The position numbers were made by a program, and so were the translations under genes. The notes beneath the pieces are model-generated. The model did no database searches and was not told the origin of the DNA. It saw only the letters and a program-made list of their open reading frames with translations. DNA of 44,461 bases, taken from the NCBI GenBank assembly GCA_945957555.1, contig CAMFLX010000022.1, forward strand, positions 1 through 44,461. Direction: 5' to 3'. Source of the stretch: an uncultured Cytophagales bacterium (lineage in GTDB: Bacteria; Bacteroidota; Bacteroidia; Cytophagales; UBA9547). Below are positions 34,744-43,215 of this stretch, piece by piece. Position 1 is the first letter of the stretch; the number at the start of each line of letters is the position of its first letter.

Positions 34744-35790
34744 ATGTTAATGAACACAGATTTGTTGAAAGAGATGATTGAGCAGGGATATGTTGAGGTG
34801 CAAAAGCATCCTGAACAAGAACTTTATATTTATAACTATACACAAATTGCTCAATACGATAGGATTTGGAATGAAGTGACGCTTATGTGTAGAGGATTGA
34901 TGCTCAATGAGCAAGGTCAAATTGTGGCTAGACCTTTTCCTAAATTCTTTAACTTAGGCGAACATGAAAATCAAGAGATTCCCAATGAGCCTTTTGAGGT
35001 GTATGAAAAAATGGATGGTTCCTTGGGGATTTTGTATTGGTGTGACAATGGACCCTGTATAGCAACTAGGGGATCGTTTACAAGCATTCAGTCACAGAAA
35101 GCGAATGAGATGTTGCTTCAGAAATATCATGAAACCCTTGAGCAGCTGGATCAACAATACACTTATTTGTTTGAGATTATTTACCCAGAAAACAGGATCG
35201 TGGTAGATTATGGTTCAAAGGAACAACTCGTCTTGTTGGCTATTGTAGAAACAGCCACTGGCGATGAGATGCCTTTGGTCGATATCGGATTTCCAATAGT
35301 GAAAAGATATGATGGATTACAAGACTTAGAGGCTTTACGAGAGATTCAAGAAGATAACAAGGAGGGTTTTGTAGTGAAATTCAAGAGTGGACTACGTTAC
35401 AAAATCAAGTTTGAAGAATATGTGAGGATCCATAGAATCATTACCCAAGTATCTACCATATCTATTTGGGAGTACCTTAAAGAAGGGAAACAACTTGGAG
35501 AATTACTGGAAAGGGTGCCTGATGAGTTTTATGCTTGGGTGAGAAAGACCAACGACGAGCTGTTGGGTGCATTCCTTGCCATTGAACAAAAGGCTAAGGA
35601 GGATTATAAGGTATTGGATGGAAGAAAGGAGACTGCCGAATACTTTAAAACGTGTACTTATCCTGCGGTGATGTTTAGAATGTTGGATGGACGAACTTAT
35701 GATGAGATTATTTGGAAAATGTTAAGGCCGAAGTTTTCCAAACCCTTTGTAAATATTGAGGTGGATCGTTTTCCTAGGCGTGAAATTTGA
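34744..35790 (+). CDS. T4 Rnl1-type RNA ligase
   Basis: A 348-residue ATP-dependent RNA ligase that would join 5'-phosphate and 3'-OH RNA ends through an enzyme-AMP and an RNA-adenylate. The nucleotidyltransferase motifs are seen in order: motif I EKMDGS with adenylated K89, an ATRGSF element (107-112) in the position of motif Ia, motif III YLFEII (E144), motif IV EGFVVKF (E207-K212) and motif V with K220 and K222 in YKIKF. The N-terminal MCRGLMLNEQGQIVARPFPKFFNLGE is a typical Rnl1 signature. T4 Rnl1 has 374 residues. It is the first gene of a tight four-gene cassette. The start is 34744 or the ATG at 34750. Confidence 0.9.
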   Translation: MLMNTDLLKEMIEQGYVEVQKHPEQELYIYNYTQIAQYDRIWNEVTLMCRGLMLNEQGQIVARPFPKFFNLGEHENQEIPNEPFEVYEKMDGSLGILYWCDNGPCIATRGSFTSIQSQKANEMLLQKYHETLEQLDQQYTYLFEIIYPENRIVVDYGSKEQLVLLAIVETATGDEMPLVDIGFPIVKRYDGLQDLEALREIQEDNKEGFVVKFKSGLRYKIKFEEYVRIHRIITQVSTISIWEYLKEGKQLGELLERVPDEFYAWVRKTNDELLGAFLAIEQKAKEDYKVLDGRKETAEYFKTCTYPAVMFRMLDGRTYDEIIWKMLRPKFSKPFVNIEVDRFPRREI

Positions 35791-35795
35791 AGATT

Positions 35796-36593
35796 ATGAA
35801 TATACACATTCACGATCAAGATCTTTTTGCTTTATTAATGGGAGCGACATTGGTTAAAATGGAGGTTGGTTCATCACTATATGGACTAAAGGATGCCGAG
35901 AGCGATACCGATATTTTATGCATATATGTGCCTTCGATAAATAAGGTGAACAGTTTGTTGAACTTGCAGCATGTATTGCAATATAAAGATGAGGAGAATC
36001 GTATTGACTACATATTTGAAGATGTATTTAGTTTTGTGCGAAACTGTCTTTCTGGTGATTCTTCTATAAACTTTGAAGCCTTACATACAAAGGCTTTAAA
36101 GGATTCTCCCTTATCGTTCTTGTACGACCAAAGGTTTGCATTTTACAATTATAATATTGTAAAGGCATATCTTGGCTTTAGCAAAAGAGACAGGAAGTTT
36201 CTGGATGAATCATTAAGTGATAGAGAACAGACCAAAAAGATGACTCATATATTTAGGAGTTATCTGTTCGGAAAACAAATACTAGAGAGAAACTTTCAAT
36301 TGGACGCCACTTTGTTGAAAAGCAAGAAGGATAGCTACTTGCAAATGAGTTTTTCCGAAAAAATCAACGAAGCGGATCGCGTTTGCATGGAAATTGATGA
36401 CTTTAGAAAAAATGTGTTGAATAAAAGACTGGAGTCGGGTCGAATTCAGAAGTTTATGAAGGTGGCTGATCAGCAAGTTTTGGATCAAAGCCTTAATGTA
36501 TTTGCAAAAACCGATGCATATTTACAAAGACAGTTAGAGTACATGGATCTGACCATGTTTTATGAAGTAAACGAAAACGGGGTAAATTATTAA
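35796..36593 (+). CDS. Pol-beta-type nucleotidyltransferase of the RNA-repair operon (short)
   Basis: A protein of about 265 residues. The N-terminal domain holds the minimal pol-beta signature: G25-S26 in EVGSSLYGLKDAESDTDILCIYV and the metal aspartates D37 and D39 in SDTD. The C-terminal 150 residues are helical and unidentified. ATG at 35796 is chosen over a TTG at 35787 that would overlap the ligase stop. Being between ligase and kinase-phosphatase, it may add or transfer a nucleotide to a damaged RNA end. It resembles but is clearly shorter than the second nucleotidyltransferase of the operon; its exact substrate is unknown. Confidence 0.75.
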   Translation: MNIHIHDQDLFALLMGATLVKMEVGSSLYGLKDAESDTDILCIYVPSINKVNSLLNLQHVLQYKDEENRIDYIFEDVFSFVRNCLSGDSSINFEALHTKALKDSPLSFLYDQRFAFYNYNIVKAYLGFSKRDRKFLDESLSDREQTKKMTHIFRSYLFGKQILERNFQLDATLLKSKKDSYLQMSFSEKINEADRVCMEIDDFRKNVLNKRLESGRIQKFMKVADQQVLDQSLNVFAKTDAYLQRQLEYMDLTMFYEVNENGVNY

Positions 36594-36597
36594 AGAA

Positions 36598-37467
36598 ATG
36601 AAAAAAGTGATCATCATGAAGGGCTTACCAGGAAGTGGTAAGTCTACTTATGCAAAAAACTTAGTAGCGGAGCAGCCTAATATCTATAAGAGGATCAATC
36701 GTGACGACTTACGAATGATGTTTGATAATGGAGCCACCAGCGATGGTAATGAGAAGTTTGTAAAGAAAGTGAGAGATGTGCTGATCATTAAAGCTCTTGA
36801 AGAAGGTAAACATGTAATCGTGGACGATACCAATCTTTCAGAAACGAACCATACAAGAATAAAACAACTGGTGCAAGAGTTTAATAAACTGCATAACGAC
36901 ACAGTAGTCGTAGAAGTAAAAGAGATGACTACGCCAATCGAAGAGTGTATAGCTCGTGATGCTCAAAGAGAAAAACCTGTTGGGGAGAAAGTGATTCGCA
37001 CGATGAACAAGATTTTGCATAAAGATCCAAGATATTTGGTTCAGGATGAATCTCTACCTAAGGCGATCATTTGTGATCTGGACGGGACCTTGGCCTTGTT
37101 GAATGGTCGTAATCCTTTTGATGCGGCACATTGTGATAGAGATTTGCCGAACAAGCCTGTAATCGCTTTGGTGAAAAACTATATGGCTTTAGGCTATAAG
37201 ATCATATTGGTTTCTGGCAGACATGACTCTCACAAGGAGCCGACGCTTAGATGGTTACAGGCTCATGGTATTGAGTTTGAGTTGTTGCTGATGCGTGGCG
37301 CGAAAGATCAAAGAAAGGATTCAATTGTTAAAAAGGAAATTTTTGAAAAGCACATTGCTCAGAAATATTTCATCGAGTTTGTCTTAGACGACAGAAACCA
37401 AGTAGTAGATACTTGGAGAAACGAGATCGGTTTGCCCTGTTTTCAAGTGTATTATGGTGATTTTTAG
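36598..37467 (+). CDS. T4 Pnkp-type polynucleotide kinase/3'-phosphatase
   Basis: A 289-residue two-domain end-healing enzyme. The N-terminal kinase has the P-loop GLPGSGKST (9-17), NRDDLR (34-39) for substrate and the HVIVDDTNLS walker-B-like region. The C-terminal HAD phosphatase has D160-L-D162-GT as nucleophile pair, VSGRHD (205-210) and VLDDRNQVVDTWR (262-274). The order kinase-then-phosphatase is that of phage T4 Pnkp (301 residues). It would turn 2',3'-cyclic-phosphate/5'-OH RNA ends into 3'-OH/5'-phosphate ends for the ligase encoded two genes upstream. Only 4 bp separate it from the first nucleotidyltransferase gene. Confidence 0.92.
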   Translation: MKKVIIMKGLPGSGKSTYAKNLVAEQPNIYKRINRDDLRMMFDNGATSDGNEKFVKKVRDVLIIKALEEGKHVIVDDTNLSETNHTRIKQLVQEFNKLHNDTVVVEVKEMTTPIEECIARDAQREKPVGEKVIRTMNKILHKDPRYLVQDESLPKAIICDLDGTLALLNGRNPFDAAHCDRDLPNKPVIALVKNYMALGYKIILVSGRHDSHKEPTLRWLQAHGIEFELLLMRGAKDQRKDSIVKKEIFEKHIAQKYFIEFVLDDRNQVVDTWRNEIGLPCFQVYYGDF

Positions 37468-37496
37468 ATAAAGTAATCAGATTAGATATTGAAATC

Positions 37497-38570
37497 ATGA
37501 CTCTTCAAGAATTAGATAAATCGCCATACTTACTTTTGCTCAAAAGTATTAGTGGGAGTCGGGCATACGGTCTACATACACCTCAATCTGATACCGATAT
37601 AAAGGGCGTATATATTTTGCCTCAAAAGGAATTCTATGGCTTGACATATACCGATCAAGTGCATAATGAAACGAACGATATCATGTATTATGAGCTGAAA
37701 CGATTCATGGAATTGCTTTACAAGAACAATCCCAATATCATTGAGCTCTTGAACAGTCCAGAGGATTGTATTCAATTCAGACATCCGATTATGGACTTGG
37801 TGAAACCCGAAATGTTCCTTTCAAAACTTTGTAAGCAGACTTTTGCAGGGTACGCATTCTCTCAGATCAAAAAAGCGAAAGGTTTGAACAAGAAGATCCT
37901 GAATCCTGTGGGAGAAGTGAAGAAGGCCGTTTTGGATTTTTGTTATGTAGTGCTTGGGCAAGGTAGCATGCCATTGCAGTCATGGTTGGCAACAAATGCG
38001 TTCTCAGCCGAGGCTTGTGGCTTGGTTAATTTGCCACATACAAGAGATATGTATGCATTGTATCATGAGAGCCAAAGGGAAGGTTTGGACTTTAAAGGCA
38101 TCATGTCTGGGCCAGATGCCGATGAAGTGCGTGTAAGTTCAGTACCTAAAGGTTTGGAACCTTTGGCATATTTAAGTTTTAATAAAGACGGTTACTCTTC
38201 TTATTGTAAAGAATATAGAGAGTATTGGGTGTGGGTAGAGAAAAGAAATGAAAACCGCTATGTGGGTACAAAGTCTCATGGTAAAAACTATGATGCCAAA
38301 AACATGATGCATACTTTCCGTCTCTTGGCAGTTGCTGAAGAAATAGCCAAGGAGAAAAGGGTGAATGTAAGAAGGATTAATGATCGTGATTTTCTCCTAA
38401 AGATTAAATCAGGTGCCATGGAATATGACGATTTGTTGCAAATCGCAATGGAGAAGATCAATCATATTGATGAACTTTTTAAGGGTTGTGACTTACCAGA
38501 GGAGCCCGATGGTGAAAAAGTAGAGTTACTGCTTTGTGAAATGCGATCACATCTATACCGACAGTTATAA
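37497..38570 (+). CDS. Pol-beta-type nucleotidyltransferase, COG3541-like (RNA-ligase-associated)
   Basis: A 357-residue protein with ISGSRAYGLHTPQSDTDIKGVYILP at 18-42: G20-S21 and the metal aspartates D32 and D34. It then reads IMYYELKRFMELLYKNNPNIIELL, typical of the COG3541/YcgL family, some members of which are known as RNA-ligase-associated nucleotidyltransferases (RlaP, named from memory). The long helical C-terminal part ends in REMRSHLYRQL-like residues (CEMRSHLYRQL). It is the last gene of the RNA-repair cassette, 29 bp after Pnkp. A role in adding a nucleotide to, or protecting, the repaired RNA is an inference. Confidence 0.85.
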   Translation: MTLQELDKSPYLLLLKSISGSRAYGLHTPQSDTDIKGVYILPQKEFYGLTYTDQVHNETNDIMYYELKRFMELLYKNNPNIIELLNSPEDCIQFRHPIMDLVKPEMFLSKLCKQTFAGYAFSQIKKAKGLNKKILNPVGEVKKAVLDFCYVVLGQGSMPLQSWLATNAFSAEACGLVNLPHTRDMYALYHESQREGLDFKGIMSGPDADEVRVSSVPKGLEPLAYLSFNKDGYSSYCKEYREYWVWVEKRNENRYVGTKSHGKNYDAKNMMHTFRLLAVAEEIAKEKRVNVRRINDRDFLLKIKSGAMEYDDLLQIAMEKINHIDELFKGCDLPEEPDGEKVELLLCEMRSHLYRQL

Positions 38571-38590
38571 AATTTGATTAAAACTTAGTT

Positions 38591-38600
38591 CCAAATTTGG
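38591..38600. promoter_or_regulatory. Palindrome upstream of the H-NOX gene
   Basis: CCAAATTTGG is a perfect 10-bp palindrome in the 154-bp gap between the RNA-repair cassette and the H-NOX gene. A weak hairpin GGCTT/AAGCC (38641-38662) followed by TAGTTTTT lies further on and might terminate the cassette. Neither is a strong signal. Confidence 0.3.
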
Positions 38601-38724
38601 GAAAATAGTATCAAAATGAGGCCATACATCTTTGATTTTTGGCTTCTATTGAGCTTAAAGCCTAGTTTTTACTATTTGGCATCATAATAGAACAGGTGTA
38701 ATCAAATGATTAAACTTGAAAGCT

Positions 38725-39270
38725 ATGTATGGAATTGTAAACAAGGCTATTGAAGGACTGGTGGTAGAAAACTTCGGGCAGGAAAAATGGGAACAGATAA
38801 AAGTGGTAAGCAAAGTAAGAGAAGAACGTTTTTTAAGTAATGAGCTATATGAGGATTCGGTAACTTTTAATTTGGCAATCGCAGCTTCGGAAGTATTAAA
38901 GATGCCTATTAGGAGTGTATTGATCTCATTTGGGAAATATTGGGTGCTAAAGACCGCTCGTAAACATTATGGGTCACTAATGGACACGGGGGGGAATAAT
39001 TTGAGAGATTTTGTGGTGAATCTACCTAATTTTCACAGTCGGGTAATGTTGTTGTATCCAAATATAAAACCGCCAGAATTCAAAATTACGCACTTAACAG
39101 AGAAGAGCCTTAGACTTCATTATTATTCTACCAGACGCGGACTTACTGATTTTGTGGAAGGTTTATTATTGGGTCTAGGTGAGGCTTTCAATACAGATGT
39201 AAAGGTTGAACCTATCTATAACAGAAGTCAGGATGAACACGATCATGATGCTTTTAACCTAAGCTGGTGA
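38725..39270 (+). CDS. H-NOX heme nitric-oxide sensor
   Basis: A 181-residue heme domain. It starts MYGIVNKAIEGLVVENFG, typical for the family; ATG at 38725 is preferred to the TTG at 38716. The proximal heme ligand is H104 in LPNFHSRV, the distortion proline is in the IKPPEF segment (P117), and the heme-carboxylate triad Y133-x-S135-x-R137 is in HYYSTRRG. No tyrosine follows within RGLTDFVEGLL, so the distal-pocket tyrosine that stabilises O2 in O2-binding members is apparently missing and NO sensing is favoured. It lies one base before an H-NOX-associated kinase gene, its expected partner. Confidence 0.93.
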   Translation: MYGIVNKAIEGLVVENFGQEKWEQIKVVSKVREERFLSNELYEDSVTFNLAIAASEVLKMPIRSVLISFGKYWVLKTARKHYGSLMDTGGNNLRDFVVNLPNFHSRVMLLYPNIKPPEFKITHLTEKSLRLHYYSTRRGLTDFVEGLLLGLGEAFNTDVKVEPIYNRSQDEHDHDAFNLSW

Positions 39271-39271
39271 C

Positions 39272-41275
39272 ATGGAACTCGTCGTTGGTATTGATACGAT
39301 AAACTTGGATAGCATCTCCCCGTTTTATTTTAAGGTAGATGCTTCCTTTGTGCTTGTTGAGCAAGGCGTCAGTTTTCGTAAAATCTTTCCTGGTACTTTA
39401 GGAAGGCACTTTCTGCAGGTGATTGAAGTGGTACGTCCTTGGAATTTATCTATGAGTTTTGAAAGTTTTATGGAGTACAGTGGGCAAATATTTGTGTTCA
39501 AAGTTAAGCCCTTTGGAGTTCTTTACAGAGCACAATGTATTCCTTTGTTTGAGAGTGGCTCGCTTTTATTTATAGGTTCTCCTTGGTTAAAAGATACTGA
39601 CGAGTTGGTGCAGCATAGGATTTCAGTTTCAGACTATGCGCTTAATGATCCAACTACAGACATGATCCAACTCATGAAGCTAAATGAAATCAATATCCAA
39701 GAGACAAAAGAGCTCAATGGTATTTTGATTGAAAGCAAGAAGGTATTAGAAAAAAAGGAACAATTGTATCGAGGTCTTGTAGAAAATGCCTCAGATATGA
39801 TATTTCGTTGTGATATTGAAGGAAAACTGACTTTTGTAAACGCAGCAACTTTGGAAGTTACGGGTTATTCTCAGGGTGAACTATTAGGTACAGCGTTTTG
39901 GGAGTTTATTGACGGTGAGTATGTTCAAACGATCACACTGGCATTTGTATTAGTAAAAGAAGAAAAGACTGTAAAAACTTCTTTGGAGTATCCAATCAGA
40001 AGTAAATTCGGTAAATTAGTTTGGGTCTCCCATAGCCTCATGGCACTTATGGAAGATGGTGAGGTTACTGGCTACAGCTCAGTAGTGGTTGATATTACCA
40101 CGCGAAAAGAAATGGAAGATGCCATGTCAAACGCTCAGCAAAAGGCAGAAGAATCGGCTAGGCTCAAAGAGCGGTTTCTCGCCAATACGAGCCATGAGAT
40201 AAGGACGCCCATGAATGCAATCATAGGTCTGTCAAACCTATTATCTACTACTGAGCTTAATTCAAGACAATCGGAGTATTTGGGAGCAATTCGTTCCTCA
40301 GCCGAGAATCTTCTCGTAATCATAAATGATATTTTGGATCATTCCAAAATAGAATCTGAAAAGCTCGAACTTGAAAATATTTCCTTTAATCTTAAAGATA
40401 AATTGTTTGAGCTCACTAGGTCTTTGCAACTCAAAGCCTCAGAAAAGAATATTGTACTAAGTTTTGATTGGGATGATAGCATTGACCCTTTTGTGATTGG
40501 GGATCCTTTTAGACTGAACCAAATATTAACTAATCTAATTAGTAATGCCATAAAATTTACACATAAAGGTTCTGTAACAGTTATGGTGAAGAGTGTTAAA
40601 ATGGATATTGGACATCAACAGCTTCAATTTAGAGTAATAGATACAGGAATTGGAATCCCAGAGAATAAAATCAAGAAGATATTTGACGATTTTACACAAG
40701 CTGATGCATCGATTAGTCGTAAATACGGTGGAACAGGCCTTGGTTTGTCTATCAGTAAAAGACTTTCAGAATTAATGGGTGGTACTCTGAACGTAATAAG
40801 TAAGGAGGGGGAAGGTGCTGAGTTTTACTTTGACCTTGAATTGCCAATAGACAAAACCGCTAAAATTGTACCTGATTTGGAGAAAAAGAATTTTGAACTG
40901 CTTCAAGGCAAACATGTACTTTTAGTTGAAGATAACGAATTTAACCAAATGCTGGCCATGTGTATATTGGAGCAGTGGCATGTGGATGTTGACCAGGCAA
41001 TGAATGGTGTTGAAGCTTTAAACAAGTTGAAGGACGCTAGATATGACGTTATCCTTATGGATATTCAAATGCCACTCATGGGAGGGGTAGAGGCTACGCA
41101 GATTTTGAGGAATCAAATGAAGATAACAACACCCATTATTGCGCTTACTGCAAATGCCATGAAAAGCGAGCTAGATGAATATTTAAGAGAAGGTATGACT
41201 GCTTTTGTAACTAAGCCATTTGAGCCAGACGACCTTTATGAGGCTATTTGTCAGGTAGTTAATAGTGCTGCTTGA
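39272..41275 (+). CDS. Hybrid histidine kinase with H-NOX-associated (HNOBA) and PAS domains
   Basis: A 667-residue cytosolic kinase with no membrane helices. Order: HNOBA-type domain (1-140: FYFKVDASFVLVEQGVSF, then PWNLSMSFESFMEY), a coiled coil (about 142-165), a PAS domain (166-280), HisKA with phosphorylation site H308 in NTSHEIRTPMN, HATPase (N425 in NLISNAIKF, DTGIGI, GGTGLGLSIS) and a receiver (D597 in VILMDIQMP, D554 and K648). It would be inhibited or activated by the NO-bound H-NOX protein encoded just upstream. There is no HPt or response regulator nearby, so the phosphate must go elsewhere in the cell. Confidence 0.93.
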   Translation: MELVVGIDTINLDSISPFYFKVDASFVLVEQGVSFRKIFPGTLGRHFLQVIEVVRPWNLSMSFESFMEYSGQIFVFKVKPFGVLYRAQCIPLFESGSLLFIGSPWLKDTDELVQHRISVSDYALNDPTTDMIQLMKLNEINIQETKELNGILIESKKVLEKKEQLYRGLVENASDMIFRCDIEGKLTFVNAATLEVTGYSQGELLGTAFWEFIDGEYVQTITLAFVLVKEEKTVKTSLEYPIRSKFGKLVWVSHSLMALMEDGEVTGYSSVVVDITTRKEMEDAMSNAQQKAEESARLKERFLANTSHEIRTPMNAIIGLSNLLSTTELNSRQSEYLGAIRSSAENLLVIINDILDHSKIESEKLELENISFNLKDKLFELTRSLQLKASEKNIVLSFDWDDSIDPFVIGDPFRLNQILTNLISNAIKFTHKGSVTVMVKSVKMDIGHQQLQFRVIDTGIGIPENKIKKIFDDFTQADASISRKYGGTGLGLSISKRLSELMGGTLNVISKEGEGAEFYFDLELPIDKTAKIVPDLEKKNFELLQGKHVLLVEDNEFNQMLAMCILEQWHVDVDQAMNGVEALNKLKDARYDVILMDIQMPLMGGVEATQILRNQMKITTPIIALTANAMKSELDEYLREGMTAFVTKPFEPDDLYEAICQVVNSAA

Positions 41276-41288
41276 TTTTGATATGATA

Positions 41289-41317
41289 AAAGGGGTTATC
41301 GATATTAACACCCCTTT
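41289..41317. terminator. Hairpin terminator between the histidine kinase and dabB
   Basis: AAAGGGGT and ACCCCTTT (41289-41296 and 41310-41317) form an 8-bp stem with a 13-nt loop. A and T runs flank both sides, so it could end both convergent genes, with only a modest U-tract in either direction. Confidence 0.65.
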
Positions 41318-41336
41318 ACTATACTATTATAAATTT

Positions 41337-43205
41337 TTAAGAAGACTTATATGCCATTTCATAAGGAGACTCTACGTGTGGGCCCATGAAAAGACGCGCA
41401 TAAATTCTGATGATGGAAAGTCCATCAATAATGAAACTGAGGGAAATGAAGAATGCTAACACTACTTGATCGTAGTGAATGTGGCTAAACATAAGGTCTT
41501 CTCCTATAAAAGTTGGGGTAATGGGAAAGCCTGTTACACCTAGACATGCCAATAGGAACAGCAAAGCAAGTCGTGGATGTTTATAGCCATGGCCATGGTA
41601 GTGGTCAAGACCAATTTCTTTTACGTGATGTTTTAATTGTCTCAGTGTAAATAAGCCAATTGTACCACAAATAACAATACCACTCAAATAGAAGTAGACC
41701 TGATTGTAGTCGAAGTTGTCGTTAAAAGCTATAGCAAGAGCCACCCAAAAGTGGTTCATGTTTACTAATATCCAGCCCAGCATTGCATTTTTCTTTTCAG
41801 CAAACGACTTTAAGACTAATAATAACCCTATGAATGCAAATACAAATGGCATGTATTCCAATATTGGTTCAGGTATCATCTCTTTGTTGTATACTAAATA
41901 AAGCCCAATGAGATAAATTGGCACCATAAAAAGGATCACCTGTTTTACAGTCAGAAAATCTAGCCTTCTACCAATAGACTTAAATGGTTTCCAATAAAGT
42001 CTATAAACGAGGGAGTCTAAGTTCCACTCTTTGAGACAGAGGATATAAAAAGAGTTCTCTATTTTTCTCGGAAGAGAATCCTCTAGCGTAAGTGGACGAG
42101 GTACAAAGTTGTAAAATTGTTGGCGGATCAAATAACTCACCACTGATGGTGAAACTAAGAGTTGGTAGGTTCTTAAGAATGCATTTCCTGCAAAGTGTAT
42201 CAGTGCTAGATTTTCGAAACCTGCCGCAACTTCAATAAAAATCAAACCTATTTGTGAAATGGAGGCATAGGCGATTTGGCTTTTTACGGAAGATTGTACC
42301 CTGGCAATACCTCCTGCCACTATACTGGTGCAAAGTCCTAATATACCTATCAATATACGAACTGACAATTGATGCTCCCAAAAGGCAAATGTACGGAGGA
42401 GTAAGAATACGCCAATATGTACAGATAGCGATCCATAAAATATGGCGCTTGATGGGGTTGGGCCTTCCATAGCTCTTGGGAGCCATGAAGAAAAGGGCAG
42501 CTGCGCCGATTTGGCGGCGGCGGCCATAAGAATCATGATGGAAATAAATACACCAACAAGTGAATGTGCCTGAAGCTTTGCATGTACTAACTCATAGTTA
42601 TTTAGTTTGAGGAAAGTAATGTTTTCATGCCAAAAGTGGTGTGTTGCCCACATTGCCAAAATAAGTCCCACATCGCCTATTCTGTATATGGAGAATACCT
42701 TCACTGCATTTTTTACTGGTAAATAACGATGTCTGTAAAAAGCAATCAAGAGAAACGAGGAAATCCCGAGTATTTCCCAACCAATGAAAAGCGTTTCAAG
42801 GTTGCCAGATATAATCGTAAGGTTATACCCCAAATAGAATAATAGAATGGTGTTGAAGAATCTTTTAAAGCCGATTTCCCTGTGCATGTAGAATCGACTA
42901 TAAGTGGTGACGAGAAAGGTTATGAAAGCACCTACTAGAAGATATACGGCGGTGATCTTGTCAAAGTAGAAATCTATGAAAAAGACATAGTTCTCAGCCC
43001 TAAAGAGAGAGATATCCCTAGTGTTTAATGTTGGAAATCCGCGGTAGATCCAAAATCCACTAAATATCACAATGCTAAGCAGCTGAAGGCCCACTATAGT
43101 AAAAGCGGCTTTTGATAGTGCCCCTTCGTTTTTTGCTGGCAAAATAGAGTTCAGGACAACTCCAACCAGTGGAATCCAAAAGAATATTTGAAGAAACGAT
43201 TGCAT
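41337..43205 (-). CDS. dabB: Inorganic-carbon transport membrane subunit DabB (NuoL-like)
   Basis: A 622-residue membrane protein of the proton-conducting transporter family related to NuoL/MrpA. I start it at 43205 (MQSFLQIFFWIPLVGVVL), 10 bp after the dabA stop; the longer frame to 43274 would overlap dabA. It has at least twelve hydrophobic helices, GWEILGISSFLLIAFYRHR in the quinone-oxidoreductase-like core and the AAAAKSAQLPFSSWLPRAMEGPTPSSAIFYG segment. The usual NuoL residues HxG in the last position are changed to YGS, as in DabB. Together with DabA it forms the DAB complex, which uses the proton gradient to trap CO2 as bicarbonate. An Nuo subunit is unlikely: other nuo genes are absent. 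Confidence 0.85.
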   Translation of the reverse strand: MQSFLQIFFWIPLVGVVLNSILPAKNEGALSKAAFTIVGLQLLSIVIFSGFWIYRGFPTLNTRDISLFRAENYVFFIDFYFDKITAVYLLVGAFITFLVTTYSRFYMHREIGFKRFFNTILLFYLGYNLTIISGNLETLFIGWEILGISSFLLIAFYRHRYLPVKNAVKVFSIYRIGDVGLILAMWATHHFWHENITFLKLNNYELVHAKLQAHSLVGVFISIMILMAAAAKSAQLPFSSWLPRAMEGPTPSSAIFYGSLSVHIGVFLLLRTFAFWEHQLSVRILIGILGLCTSIVAGGIARVQSSVKSQIAYASISQIGLIFIEVAAGFENLALIHFAGNAFLRTYQLLVSPSVVSYLIRQQFYNFVPRPLTLEDSLPRKIENSFYILCLKEWNLDSLVYRLYWKPFKSIGRRLDFLTVKQVILFMVPIYLIGLYLVYNKEMIPEPILEYMPFVFAFIGLLLVLKSFAEKKNAMLGWILVNMNHFWVALAIAFNDNFDYNQVYFYLSGIVICGTIGLFTLRQLKHHVKEIGLDHYHGHGYKHPRLALLFLLACLGVTGFPITPTFIGEDLMFSHIHYDQVVLAFFISLSFIIDGLSIIRIYARLFMGPHVESPYEMAYKSS

Positions 43206-43215
43206 AAAATATGAT

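Noticed and set aside
34744-38570. Prophage origin of the RNA-repair genes
   Set aside because: Although ligase and Pnkp are T4-like, no phage structural, integrase or attachment-site genes surround them and the base composition looks like that of the neighbours.
41337-43205. NADH-quinone oxidoreductase chain L (nuoL) or Mrp antiporter subunit
   Set aside because: The gene lies directly downstream of dabA, with no other nuo or mrp genes, and its channel motif differs from NuoL.
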